Part shown: positions 26,442 to 38,815 of the stretch, in pieces
Numbering within the stretch: position 1 is the stretch's first letter
How the letters are laid out: every line of letters begins with the position of its first letter
Source of the DNA: Melastoma dodecandrum
Lineage: Eukaryota > Streptophyta > Magnoliopsida > Myrtales > Melastomataceae
DNA length: 64,000 bases
Assembly (NCBI GenBank): GCA_029817715.1
Contig: JARUPY010000404.1
Span: forward strand, 168,944-232,943
Reading direction: 5' to 3'
Position numbers and translations under genes: made by a program
Notes under the pieces: generated by a model
The model's database searches: none
What the model saw: only the letters and a program-made list of their open reading frames with translations
What the model was told of the DNA's origin: nothing

Positions 26442-29400
26442 ATGGAGTCCGTACGGCGCCAGGGCAGCGACCGAGATTCCCACACCTCCATGAGATCTGA
26501 GTTCGATGTCTTCCTGAGCTTCCGGGGACCCGATGCTCGTTACGGCATCGTCGACCACCTCTATGAGTGCATGACTGGGGCTGGTCTCCGTGTTTTCAAG
26601 GACGACGAGGAGATCCGTCATGGCGAAATAATTGGGGGTGAGCTCAAGCGAGCGATCGATGGCTCCAGGGTTTACGCCGTCGTCTTCTCCAGGAACTACG
26701 CGTCCAGCGCGTGGTGCCTCAGGGAACTCGACATGATGGTGGATCTCTGCAGAGGTTCGAACATCGGCAGGAAGATCATACTGCCGATTTTCTATGGGGC
26801 AGATCCGGCAGACGTAAAGCTGCGAACAGAGCTGTATCGGGAAGCACTCGACGCGCACAAGGATCAACACGGCGAGGAGGTCGTGAAGAAATGGGAGGAT
26901 GCACTTAAGACGGTCGGCGGGATCAGCGGATGGGACTCCAAAGCCATCCAGGGGTAACCACCAGAGCCTTGTTATTTTGTCTCACTTTCTCTTTTGAATC
27001 ATTTCTTTTTTTCTTTGGAAATAAATATTTTTATTATCGTCGTGCAGGGAAGGCAGATTCGTCCGATTAATAGTTCAGGATATTGTTGTAAAGCTGAGAA
27101 TCAAGGATCGAAGTTTGCCTGATCATCTTACAGGTATCGATGATCGAGTATCCGACATGTTAAATTTGCTGGACTGCGACTCCTCGGGAGTAAGACTCGT
27201 GGTGCTTCATGGCATGGGGGGAATTGGGAAGACGACCCTTGCTAGCGTCGTCTTCAATAAATTATTATCCCTTTTTGAAGAGTCCAGTTTCATTTCGAAC
27301 GTGCGTGAGTCGGCCACGGCTCCTGGAGGCATTGCGAAGTTGCAGAACAAGTTATCGGGGGACATTCTCGGTGGACATTACGCGAGATCGTGTAACTTCG
27401 ACGATGGGTTCGGCGAGATGATACAAAGGATTCAGGGCAAGAGGGTGCTTCTGGTTCTCGATGATGTGGATGCACACTCTCAACTAGAAAAACTGCTGTT
27501 GAAAAATCCAGAAGACAAGTTAGGAACAGGCAGTCGGGTCATAGTCACGACTAGGGATAAAAGCGTTTGCAATCGATTTGTTCGTTTGGGTTCCGAATTA
27601 CTTCATTTTTATGAAATGGAGAAAATGGCTGACAACTACGCCCTTCAGCTCTTCAGCAGGCATGCCTTTGGCACCGATGAGCCTCCAGGAAATTATTTTT
27701 GTTTATCAAAACAGGTGGTTAAGACCACAGGTAACCTTCCCTTGGCTTTGGAGGTGATTGGAGGACACTTGTGTTGTCAGAGCAAAGAGTCGTGGAAGTA
27801 TGAGCTCGAAAAGCTGAAGAACGTTCCCCAAGAAGATGTTTTTAAGATCTTGAAGGTAAGCTACGATGGGTTAGACTGGAGGGAGAAAGAAATTTTCCTC
27901 GATATTGTGTGTTTTCCGGAAGCGATGCGTCCGAGGGATGTGAAGTATTTATTCAAAGATCGCGATCGTCAGAGGTATGTGGATTACCTCTGGGAAGCTC
28001 GCGGCTTGTATCCAAAAAGCGGAGTGAAGGTACTCATCAATAAATCATTTATAAAGATTAATTCAGACGGTGAATTCTGAATTCACGATCAACTTCGAGA
28101 CATGGGAAGAGAAATCATTCGGTCGGAAGGCGATGGAAGATCTGAAAGGCATACTAGACTTTGGGATCCAAAGGACGCCTTAACGATAGTGCGTCAAAAA
28201 CAGGTAATGAGCTATTTAAGTTGTTCGATTTCATTTTGTGATGTAGGAATGGTTCATAATTCTATTATATTAAGAGAATTTTTCATTGACATTGAAATAT
28301 TACTATTCATCGAGCACAATATAATTATGAATGATGGTCTACCTTTTTCGTTTATAAGGTGTCGAAGGAAATCATAGCAATGACCTTGGGGAATTACGAG
28401 AATTACGGTGAAGAACTCAAATTATCTGATGAAAACTTCGGTGGAATAGCTAACTTGTTGTTTCTTGATCTAAATCATACGGAACTTATTGGAGAACTTG
28501 AAAATCTCCGGGAGAGTTTAATGTGGCTTTCTTGGTGTGGTTACTCTGAAACGTTGAATTCCAACTTTTTCAAGATGAGAAGCTTAGTTGTTCTCAGAAT
28601 CATTGGTATCGACGGTGAATGGACGGGTGATGAAAAGCTGGTATGAAATCCTCTCCTCCTATATGTCATGTGTTTGGTAGGTAAATGTGTAAAGCGCTCT
28701 TCTTCTTATTATAATTTGTGGTGCATGCATTTACAGATGATGCCTCACTTAAGGGTGATGGAGTTCTGGAGTAGCGACATGACTACGTCACCCAACCTCT
28801 CTTGTTGCTTAAAATTGGAGATTATGATTTTTCTGGAGTGCTTCAAGTTGAAAGAAATCCACCATTCGGTGGGTAAGTTGGAGAGTCTTACTTATATGTT
28901 CATCTCCAGTTGTGAGTCTGTGAGGAGTTTACCGAAAGAGCTCTGTTCTGCAAGAGCTTTACAAGAGCTAACTGTTAGTCAGTGCAAGATTGAAGAAGTA
29001 CCGGAATCAATTGGGAGGTTGGAATCCTTGAGGAGTCTTAACTTATCACATAACAAGATCAGAAGATTACCCACCTCGATATGTGATCTGACGAACTTAC
29101 TGGTGTTGAACCTTCAATACAACCCTCTTGACGAAGGAATTCCGGAAGAAATCGGTAGACTATCGGCTTTAGAAGAATTGGAACTTTCTTGTAGCAGCAT
29201 TCGCTTCCTGCCAGCAACATTTAGTCAACTCACGAGCCTTAAGTCCCTCATGTTTCATCATTGTGCGATGCTTGACGAGCTTCGAGGACTTCCTACCAGC
29301 CTAACACACTTTGAATTTTCATGGATGACGGAGGGACTAGAGGAAGCAGTTGAGTTTGAATCCTTGGGCGGAATGTCAAAAAGAAAGATTTCATTTAGTA

Positions 29401-29936
29401 ATGATTTCGAGTTGGGCTGGCTTTCCAGGCTCAAGACTCTCGGTTGGAGTTTTCCAGGTATGGGGTCTCTGGAGACACATGTGGAGATAAGTGGTTTTAC
29501 ATTGACGGAGATGGATCTTGGTGGGCTCGATTCGTTACCCAGTCTTACAAAGTTGTCTATTTTTGGACCCCATAATCTCCTCCGGGTTGATAGTCTCCTC
29601 CGGGTGTCAAACATAGGGAGATTGAGGGGGCTGAGGTCGCTTAAGTTCGACATGTGTAGAGCGTTGGTGGAGATCCCAGGACTGGAACAATTGGAGCTGT
29701 TGGAGGAGTTGACGTTTCACCGGTGCGATTCCATCTACGGAATTCAGGATTTGTTGGGATTGAAAAGATTGAAGGTAGTGGATATCTGGGGTTGCAAGTC
29801 GTTGCTCTGCGTGCCCCGTTTGATCGACGAGTGTCACTTACGGATTCGTTGCTGTTTGAAGTTGGGGTCGGATTCCCCACATGGTGGATTCCCCCTACTG
29901 GAGCTTCCGAGACCAATTTACAAAATTCCGAGGTAA
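26442..29936 (+). pseudogene. TNL2, TIR-NB-ARC-LRR gene with one nonsense codon
   Basis: Sister of TNL1 with the same four-exon layout: 26442-26953, 27048-28203, 28359-28640, 28737-29936, in phase across 1050 codons. TIR motifs (FDVFLSFRG, SSAWCLREL), P-loop GMGGIGKTT, LLVLDDVD and GSRVIVTTRD are intact. The only break is TGA at 28078-28080, where TNL1 has TGG, one codon before the IHD motif. Translation would give a 514-residue TIR-NB-ARC protein with no MHD region or LRR. The C-terminus also differs: similarity to TNL1 ends near 29860 and a new tail of about 25 residues follows. It may be a pseudogene or may act as a short TN-type protein, a class known in other plants. I rate pseudogene as more likely, but not certain. 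Confidence 0.9.
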
Positions 29937-30377
29937 TGAAAATAAAAACCACGATGATAATATTTATCCACCAAAGTAGAAGTGTTTTTAGATTTTGATA
30001 ATTTTGATAAAAACCCCTCCCCCTCCGACACTAAAGAAAGGTGTAATTATTATTATTATTAAAATCAGGTTTGCACATGATGGTGGTTTCCGACGCCTTC
30101 TTACACGAACACATGGGACATGGAAAAAGGTTGGTCGATGCTCCTCCCTCCGCCTTTTTATAACTTCAGCAGACAGCCAACTATTCAGCCTGTGTGATAA
30201 ATATAATAAATTTATCTTAACCAACAAGAAAAACCCTTTACAAAAAAACAGTGCATAGAATGTGCTTAATTATATTTATTATAAAGAAATTTAAAAAGCA
30301 GTGCATAGAAGGCGCAAGTAGTCATAGATAGATAGATAGATAAGGAGGATTGGGTAATTTTACATCTCATCTACAAA
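29937..30377. other. 3' flank of TNL2, no gene
   Basis: Matches the flank of TNL1 with small gains and losses, including (ATT)n near 30046-30060 and a GATA run near 30328-30341 where unit A has a TA run. No gene was seen. Confidence 0.6.
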
Positions 30378-30680
30378 GCACTTTGGGAGGTTCATGATTG
30401 TGTGCGCGTGGATACCGCTAGAGGAGTCACACTTGGGGCTCTCGATCAATTATTCCTGATACGTTTTGTTTCGTCGAAAATTCCAAGATTTGTTTTTCTG
30501 GTAAGATTATGTTACTATTTTTTAAAAATTTTATGGGTAAGACCGAGGGAATCACGAGGTTCCAAGAAAAATCATACCTTTTCCTCTCAGGGAGCCAATA
30601 ATGGAGAAGAAGAACAGGGACGTGGCAATGACAACCCAGCTGAGGAACAGGACATTGCTTTTAATTTGCCTAAGGATTAA
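30378..30680 (+). pseudogene. Two-exon tail of an unidentified host gene, copy B
   Basis: The first piece (about 30378-30500) reads HDCVRVDTARGVTLGALD and then LFLIRFVSSKIPRFVF before a GTAAG donor. The second exon (30591-30680) reads GANNGEEEQGRGNDNPAEEQ and then DIAFNLPKD, with TAA at 30678-30680. It is shorter than copy A because the 540-bp insert is missing. Family not recognised; upstream exons are absent. It lies tail to tail with the NIPP1-like gene. Confidence 0.55.
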
Positions 30681-31274
30681 GGTTTGTTTTTGTGGTTCTC
30701 TTCCTCAGGTAAGTTGTCCGATTCGGACAGACATGGCTGTGCTCAGTATGAGACGGACTTATAGGCGCCGTCATCGAGAACATCAGTTACATGTCGTAGT
30801 CAGCTAACAACATACATGTTTTTGATGTAATTTTGATTCGGATAAGATTCAGCTTTACTGGGATAAGATGCCTGAAAGGATGTAGTAATCATGATTCATG
30901 GAGTGGGGGGCAAGATAAAATTGTCCAGACAAAGGGATTGATTGATTAAGAGGTACAAGTTGAGAGTACATAGAAGGGCAATAGACTGCAATTTTGGCAA
31001 AAATTCTGACCTAGTCATGAACATGAGCCGACCAATTGGTAGGTGCACCCACCTCACCAGGACCATGAGGCAGCCCCGACGCCTTGACGGCAAAAACATA
31101 TGCTCTTGGTCGGCCAACGTGTAGATGGCAAGGTTTCGTAAATAGACACTTGAACCGACCAATATCGAACATAACATACAACAGGCATGAGATTTTCTCC
31201 GGAATGTAATGTCCATCCTCAGACGGCTTCTGATTGACTCGAGTCGAGTTAGCAGGGGAAAGATACTATTGAGA

Positions 31275-33200
31275 TCAGTCGCCGAATAAATCATCGTCGT
31301 TTTCTTCCTCAACAACAGGGTTGGAGTTATCTGAGGACCCAGCTGGTTTCTTCTGCGGATCCTGGGAAGGAAAATGGATGCCCGAGTTATTACACGGGTT
31401 TGCCCAACCAGAGCCAACTTTCCCAGAGAATGATTCACCGTAGAGATCATCGTATATCCCTTGTTTCGGAGGTTTCTTGACTTTGTTCAGAGCCTGTTGC
31501 AACCTCTCTGTTACGCCTTTCTGGGAATTGTCTTCCTTGGTTGAGGAGCGTTCCTTGCCTTTCGGAATGATTGTCGTTTGTACGAGGGACTCGTACTTCC
31601 CAACAAGACTTCCCTCTTTCACACCAATTGGACCGGGTTCGGTATCCACATCTGCACCGTCCGATATCCCAACGACCTCCACTAGCTCTCCACCCGCCTG
31701 ATCCCTAAATGTCACCCGCATTTTCCTGGCCTTCTTGATGGCTCTATCAGATTGAGGCCTCTCGGTTCTATCTGTTGATCCAACCTCCATACTAGAGTTC
31801 CCAAGACCATATCGATTCACAAGAGTATTGTATGCCAAAACAGCTTCTTCGTCAGAAGGATCTGGAGGTGGAGGTAAATTAATCTCTGCGGCCAGTGGGG
31901 CTGGCGGAAAAAGGGCCGCATTGTTCTTCCTCAATATGTAAGTCCTAGTTGAGGCCGCAAATTTCAATGATTGTCCCACTTCAAGTTCAACAGGACTGTC
32001 TCTTGTTAACCTCTCATTTGCTACAAATGTCCCGTGAGCAGATCCCAGATCAATTACGTAAATGCTGTAAAAACAAGCAATGTCTCATAAATAAGGCTCA
32101 AACATGCTTGATTTGAACAAATACATCTTCATTTTTAACTGTTGAAGAAAATAATAGGTAATAAAGCCTGACATCAGAACGAACGCATCTAACTAGAGCA
32201 CCCACAATGTTAATAATGACATGAACAGGATATACCGATCCAAGAACTTTAAAAGAGAAAAATGATAAGCCTTCTGCAACGGGTAATATCACAAAGGAAA
32301 AAAAAATAGATATTCTATGCTCATAGCAGGTATAAACAAGACACCAGGACAGAAGTTGAGTAAGAGATATATCAGCTCGTCTCCTCTATGGCAGGATAGA
32401 TGACAGTACTATCACTAGTTAAGTAATTTCTTCTAATACTGGGTTGAAGAAGCAAAAACCAAAAAGCTCCAAACTGTCAGCTATTCTGAACTGAAATGCT
32501 AAAAATAACACAGACGATTCACAGTGTTCCCTTTAAACTAGTGGTGGACAGTCAGAATCATGCAACAAATCACAATAAACGGCAGAACACAGCCCAATGT
32601 TGAACAGATGCTTCTAAACATTGAGGAAGCATCATCTAGAATTAGATCCTCATGCATTATAGCATTAGTCACACAGAATAAAAGTTAAAGCAATACAGAA
32701 GGATGAGAAAAGATGTTCAACCTTCCGTTTCTGTGAGGAACAACAGCAGCATGCTGCCATGAAACAGACTGATGGTCCAACACGAAGTCGCAAGTCTGCA
32801 ACTGCCTTCCGAATATCTGTCTCCTCATGTCCAAGTAAATCTTATCGAGGACTTCACCATCCTTCAATACCTCCGGAAAGTACACTCCGGGCCTAGGCTC
32901 GATTGCCCAATCAGGCCGGTGCCAAGTTGACTGCCCTCCGCCCACTTGAGTGATTGACGTCTGCCCCACAAGCGGGGCAGCCTCCGGCACAACAGACCCA
33001 GATTTCTGCGGCTCAGGGATCTGATTTAGGCGCTGCTCTTGCTTGTCATGGTTTTGCGATTGTACATAATGATTGGGGGCATGATTTGTCGATTTCGGGA
33101 TGGCTTGGGCAGTGGTCGTAACACCAGAACCTGCGGAAACCGAGAATGGTTCCAGGGACTGCGCCTTCTTAAACCTATCGAGGCCAGCCCGCCCGTACAT
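31275..33200 (-). CDS. FHA-domain NIPP1-like protein phosphatase 1 inhibitor
   Basis: Orthologue-type match to Arabidopsis At5g47790. Two exons, 33200-32722 and 32064-31275, join in phase to 422 residues. The start MYGRAGLDRFKKAQ is preferred to an upstream in-frame ATG at 33224 because it opens like the family. The FHA domain crosses the splice (about 105-200): IFGRQLQTCDFVLD, QHAAVVPH, YVIDLGSAHGTF. An RVTF sequence near 276-279 is the PP1-binding RVxF motif, and the tail is acidic (EEENDDDLFGD). Family role: nuclear regulator that holds PP1 and binds phosphorylated splicing factors. Odd point: the FHA loop reads SVSWQH where the duplicated fragment at 3777-4540 and the family have SRQH. 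Flanks and intron are partly copied elsewhere in the window. Confidence 0.93.
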
Positions 33201-33485
33201 CCCTTTCTCCTTCCAACGCTTCAAGCTCCTAAATCAACTATCGGTGCCTAACCAAACCAGACCCCACCAAATCCATCCTACAGCCGCAACAGAAACACCG
33301 CAACTGACATGACACGCCTGAAACTACGCTCAATACCGTCGAATCCCAGGTTCAATCGACTATGCTCCAGCACACAGGAGTATAAACACAGGAAATGACG
33401 ATCCCGGCACTAAATCGGACGAAGGCGGATCGATCCAGCGATAGCCAAGCAAGAGGGTAAAGCCTCGTGACGCAAAGAATCGCTC

Positions 33486-33502
33486 TAGGGTTAGGGTTAG
33501 GG
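33486..33502 (-). promoter_or_regulatory. Telomere-like (telo-box) tract upstream of NIPP1-like gene
   Basis: Three telomere-type repeats, CCCTAAACCC-like on the coding strand (TAGGGTTAGGGTTAGGG on plus), about 290 bp before the start codon. Telo-boxes are common near transcription starts of plant housekeeping genes. A role here is inferred from position only. Confidence 0.5.
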
Positions 33503-33976
33503 AGCGGAGGTGGTGCCGGTCGCCGGACGCAGCCGTCGGAGTAAAAGTGGCCTTTGCAAAAATGAGTGTATATAAATCCAACGGTTGAGGGAGATTTCAG
33601 GATTTATCGTCAAAATTCCTCAATTTCTTTGTATTTAAATATTTCGTAACTAATTCGATTCGAGTCGCGTAAATACGTACGTGCCTGTGAATTCCTACAA
33701 CGGAATACGTTGACGGCAGTGTCGAAGCCCGAACTGACCTTGGAATGGCCTTCACGGAAGACATTTTGTATTGCCGAGGACTCCCGAGATTTCGAGCACA
33801 GAGCATGTGCCTGACTTGAATGCTACCGTTTCCCGGATCCCGTCAGCCAACTAATGTCATCGTTCTGTTGCCGAGGAGGTCCCCGGCGGTTTGGTCAGCA
33901 GGCTCCTCTTTTCGCCATTCTGCTGGCACAAAAAGGCTTCTTCCAAAGTCCTAAACACAACTTTTGGACACCTTCG

Positions 33977-36900
33977 CTAATTCTCATGTCTCGAAGCGTA
34001 CTCCTTCTCGACTGCAGCCAGCATCACCTTTACGCGATCTTGTAGGTGCGAGAGCAAGTTTCTTGAGATCCTCTTTTGGTGCTTCGAGCTTTTTAGCCAC
34101 GTGATGCCGAAAAACATTCTCACATTGCATCGCCTGGACTGCGACGGCACATCCTCGATTTGGTATCTCAGGTGAAGCTACAAAAATGAGATGAAACACG
34201 CAAACGTTATAGCGGAATCCGTATCGAATGAGGCGAGAAAGAGGAGCATACGTTGAAGTAGTCGCCGACTGGAATTCCATGAAGAGTCATGACTTCTTCG
34301 AGCAGCCAGGTGTTCTCCGAGGGATTGGACTTCTGCTGACTACTCGTGACGTCTCCACTGTAAAGAGAAACACGTTTATCGAATCTGAAATATACTTGCC
34401 TCTCGAAGACATCGGGCTTCTCGGACTCCCATGGTGTACACGAGTAATTGAGGCAACCGGCCTTCTCCATGATCCTGCGCTCCATATCTTCGCCCCCGAA
34501 AACTTCCATGAAGAAGCTCATCTATGGGAATAAAGCAGAAAGATTTTACCTGACTTCTGCTCGGAGAAATTAAGGAGCAGGAGCGCCTGACTTAGAAGTT
34601 GGCAAAAGACTACTCACTGGAACACCAAGAACGGATGAATGGAGCTCGGACAAACTGACATCCTCAAGACCCAAGAAGGATCCGTCCTCTTCGGTAACAA
34701 GACTCTTGCATTCAGATTCTTCTTCGACTGTCTTTACCTTCTGTTCCGAACTCAAAGATCTGGCCTTCCAAAGAGCCATGATCATCCTGCCGAGAACAAA
34801 CACGTTAAGGTTACGAAGCTACATGTTTCAGCAACCTGTGCATCCTAGCACACCGTCCGTTACATGTTTCAGCACCCCGGTGCATCCAAGCACACCGTCC
34901 GTGCTAATCCGACATTTAATATGCTTTAACCTAATAGGCTGATATGATATTGCACAACCCGAAACGAAATACAGAAATCGAGGAACATCGTTGTGAAAAC
35001 TCTTGCTGTTTTTTGCCTTACCTGTGGGTCACATTGAAAGATAAAAATGATTGGAACTGAAACTTTAGCCTGCCTTCCTCGTCTTGGGTCTTAGCGCCAT
35101 GCCTTGCATCCATCCCTCTGCCCTGCTTAAGGGTCATGCTAATAACCGGCCGACCCATCGAAGAAAGACTCGGAGATATAACTTGAATATCTTCTATGTC
35201 CTCCCAGAGGAAAAAGAACTTCGTCTTCTGACCGAATAGATTAGCATAAAAGCCAATTATCCTTGCGGAAAGAAAAAGACGTCCCTGCAAATCAGCAACC
35301 AAAACAATCAAGCACGACTTACGGGGACCTGCAAAACGTGGTAACTGCGAGCACACACCTGAAGAAGCAGTCTGCGTTTCAGGTGACAGGAAAAATCATC
35401 AATAAGAAACTCCTCTGGCGGCAGACCAAAGAGCTTCTGGAAGGCAGAATTTGTTTGGGGAGACCTCACATTTATCTACGATTTTTATCAACCGTCAGTC
35501 GACAGTAATCACAGAAGCGGCAGAAACACCAGAAGAAAGAAGCGGGCTTACCTTTTTCCCTACTTCCTTCTCCATCTTGCTGAGGTAATCTCTATCGACA
35601 TTTTTACCTCTTGTGTTTTTTAGGAAGATCCTCAAGTGTAGCTTGGACTGGAAGGCCTGAGCTAACTTCCCACAAAGAGGGACCCAAAAATCCGCAAGAT
35701 CGGCAATGTTCGTTCTCACAAAGTTAATCTCAGCATGTCCAAGCGATGTAGCTTCAGCAAAAGATCCGTTGAAATAAAAAACATCAACGTCAAGCACCGA
35801 AGGAGGATCTTCCATTGCATCGAATTCTAATATCTCTGAAAGATCCAGAATATGATTTAACACATTAACGATTCACTTCAGGAAAAGATAAAAAGAGACA
35901 ACTTTCCCAAGTCAAAAAGATCAAACTAGAAGCTCCATCGGAGAACCAGGACGAAGCCAAGGGACTGGAAAATTCACCATTCCACAGAGGGTCAGAGTTG
36001 TGAAACTTGATTGAGCTTGTTCTTGTCTTTCCATTGCAGGTAAAGACCACATATGGATCCGAGAAGCCACTTGAATCAACAGCAGCTAAGTTTGTTCCTT
36101 CAATTAAGGCAACTGTTAGCAACCACCCATCGCCTTGAGCCCTTACTCCATGATCACTATCTGCAATATGAATGGAAGAAAGACATTAGGTAAATTCATG
36201 ATAATGATTCGACAGTTATTATTCGAGCATAAACAGAAGACTTGTCATCAGGACACTTATAAGCAAGCAGTAGTAAATGATGCATACTGGTACACATCCA
36301 TCTTTCCTTACCTTTATGACTTCTGGCCTGGATGAACCGTGAGATTAGGCCCAATGATCGCTTGCCGAGGAGTGCTAATATGCCACCCACAATGACTTCT
36401 CCAATTGAATCGGGAAGGTCCAATCTAACAAGTTCCAAACCCTGAATCGTGCTCGGTAACACAAGCCATATGTGGAAAGCAACATACAGGCCGATTAAAA
36501 TAGTGGACAACATAGTGAAATTTGCAAAGTACTGCACAGCTAGCCTCCAATCTGACAGCGGTTCTGGCTGTAATGAAGCCAACAACTGTTCCTTGTCGGA
36601 ACCAATGTCCTTGGGATCCACAGTCTTAACGTTCTGACTCAGAAAGTTAGCAAAAAGCTCGAAGCTGTCCCTCAGTCCCTGCCTGGCTCCACTTTCTATC
36701 ATCCCTTTCATCATAGTACTTTGCAGGAAATTCATCCTCCAGGAAATTACCAGTCGAGAGGACGGCTCCCCGGATGGTAACTCTAGCCCTGGCATAATAC
36801 AGTAAAGCAACTCTGTCCTGAACGTACTTCCATACATTACATCCGGAATGCTGACACTGGCCAAGACTGCATAAACGTTCCCATCTGCTTTCAAGTATAC

Positions 36901-38130
36901 CTGATCCTCAGTACTTTTCACGGCTTTAATCAATTTTGTAGCTCCCTTAATGTAAGTTACCACTCTTTTCAGGCTCTGTCCTTCGTTGTCAAAGTTCCAG
37001 GACCCTAGTTGCAGTTCTGTTGTTCCTTGCACTTCAGCTAACTGCCTAGGAAAGTTCGAATCGGGTTTAAAAAGCATCATGTTTAGGTCAGATGGCGATA
37101 TCTGATATAGTTGATCCAGAAGTACTCCGCCACTCAAGTTATCCGGAATTTCATCCCCTTGCTCACGGGACTCCATAATTTTCATGACTTCATCAAAATC
37201 AGGCGGAGAAAATTGGTCCTCTGATTGGACTGGATCAGATTCAAGAACAGAAACTTCTTCATGGAGTTCAGTTGAGTCGATGCTCCTGCTTGAGGTGGTT
37301 GAAGCCCCATCAGTATTCCTACTAAAGATCTTAGCAAAACGACCAGCAAATGTCTTCCGGGAACTCGATTTTTCTTCCTTCAAGGGTGCAATTTCTTCCA
37401 GCCTTATAGGAGAAGGCATTGTGGACATGTCACTGAAAGAGGCTAAGTTCGATTCAACCGAGGGATCACAATGCTTGAGGCTCATATATTCGCCACTCCC
37501 AGTACTTTCGGAGAATGCACCGCTTTGTGCAAAGTAAATAGCTAATAGAATTTCACCTGACATTAATGAAGATAAATTCCTCAGTGTAGTTGCAGCAAAG
37601 CACCACAATTTCCATCCGTTGCGCTTTTTTAATCAAATATCTTTGACATTGGCATTTGAATTCTCCAGTGATCCACTCAGTAATCAAGTGTCTAATTGAC
37701 GCATCTTAACATAGACGGCTAAAGGCAGTTCCAAATTCAAACCAGCGATGCACTTTCCAGATTCTAGAGAAGAAGACTTACCACAGTCCTTGTCCTTGGA
37801 CTTCTTATTCTTGGGCCGCAAGGCGTACCAGGTGGTGCCAAGAGAACCATTGTCCGCATCAAAAACACGAAAAACAGGTATCTTGACATGACCCACGAAA
37901 TCATTGTTGAAGTACTTATCTACATCCCGGATCGTGATCACGAGATCATCCTTCAAATCATCCACCCTAAAGCTAAATTCTTCTCTCCAAACCGGGTTCA
38001 AGCTCTTCTTCACCACCTTTGTCCTGAACCTATACCTCCCAAGTCGCAGCGTAGCGTATGGATCTCTCAGCCCATTGGGATTCATTGCCAGTATGTTTCT
38101 CGCCTCAATCACGCAAACATACAACTTCAT
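33977..38130 (-). CDS. C2 and GRAM domain protein with two VASt domains
   Basis: Very close in layout to Arabidopsis At1g03370 (about 1020 residues). Nine exons: 38130-37782, 37556-36312, 36160-35978, 35835-35552, 35475-35359, 35284-35022, 34786-34618, 34521-34252, 34177-33977; phases agree and give 1026 residues. An ATG nine bases upstream (38139) is also in frame. Order: C2 domain (1-100, KLYVCVIEARNI), linker, first VASt domain in exon 2 (about 255-430), hydrophobic stretch YFANFTMLSTILIGLYVAFH, second C2 (WLLTVALIEGTNLAAVD), GRAM (GRLFLSARIIGFYANLFG), second VASt domain to the end. Such proteins are expected to bind membranes and sterol or phospholipid at contact sites; this is family inference. 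No break was found. One start codon of the next gene, FPS, lies over 4 kb away, so they are not a shared unit. Confidence 0.95.
34820..34902. repeat. Two-copy 41/42-bp tandem repeat in an intron
   Basis: Units 34820-34860 and 34861-34902 both run from TACATGTTTCAGCA to CACACCGTCCGT with four or five differences. They lie in the intron between exons 6 and 7 of the C2-GRAM gene. Confidence 0.85.
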
Positions 38131-38170
38131 CTTGTCCAAAAACTATGCTTCCCTCAACCACCCTAGATGA

Positions 38171-38547
38171 CGAACTTTCGGCGTATGCCGCACAAACTGC
38201 TATCCGGGGATGAACCTGTCCCTCGACAGGAGGATTAAGGTTGAAACGTAAGAAAAGAAACGGTGATCCCGGCTAATGAGCTCGAAAGGGACGTCCAATC
38301 TCGCCGGACGGAATCACGAAAGACAACCCTGGCGCACGGAGTGGTGACGCCAACACTGCAGCAATACCCAGAATTTTCAGGGACAAGAAAAACAACAGAA
38401 GGATTCGTAGAATCTGGGCACGGAGCAAATTCCCGAAAGATGAAAACTTTTGGCTAATCCAACCCTTATACATTCACGAAATGGATGGAAAAACCGACAA
38501 GATGATGGTGTTTGTCTGAAAAAATCTTAGGAAACGTAAAAAATGGG
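38171..38547. other. 5' flank of the C2-GRAM gene
   Basis: Upstream sequence holding the likely promoter and leader. No other gene was seen; open frames here have no domain. Confidence 0.5.
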
Positions 38548-38815
38548 CCCATCGAGGCCGATGGACATATCAAGAAATGCCCTGATTCAATCTATTATTG
38601 CCATTTGCGGGTTTTAAAACCCGCCTTTCGTGTAAAATGGCCTTTATTCAAAACCCGCCCTTCATTTACTTATTAAAGAGGCGGGTTTTCGAAACACTCT
38701 TTTTTTTTAAGTGTTAGAATCCGCCCCCTTCCATTTTACACGGAGGGCCGGTTCTCAGAACCCGCCCTCTTTGTTACTCCAAGGACGCGTTTTGAAAACG
38801 CGCCCCCTCGATGGG
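38548..38815. mobile_element. MITE-like foldback element
   Basis: Ends are inverted: CCCATCGAGG at 38548-38557 and CCTCGATGGG at 38806-38815. Inside, GTGTAAAATGG (near 38631) pairs with CCATTTTACAC (near 38742), and copies of the GGCGGGTTTT/AAAACCCGCC motif pair with each other. The whole 268 bp can fold into one long imperfect hairpin. No clear target duplication was found. Confidence 0.6.

Noticed and set aside
33486..33502. Interstitial telomere
   Set aside because: Only three repeats in a promoter position; a telo-box is the simpler reading.
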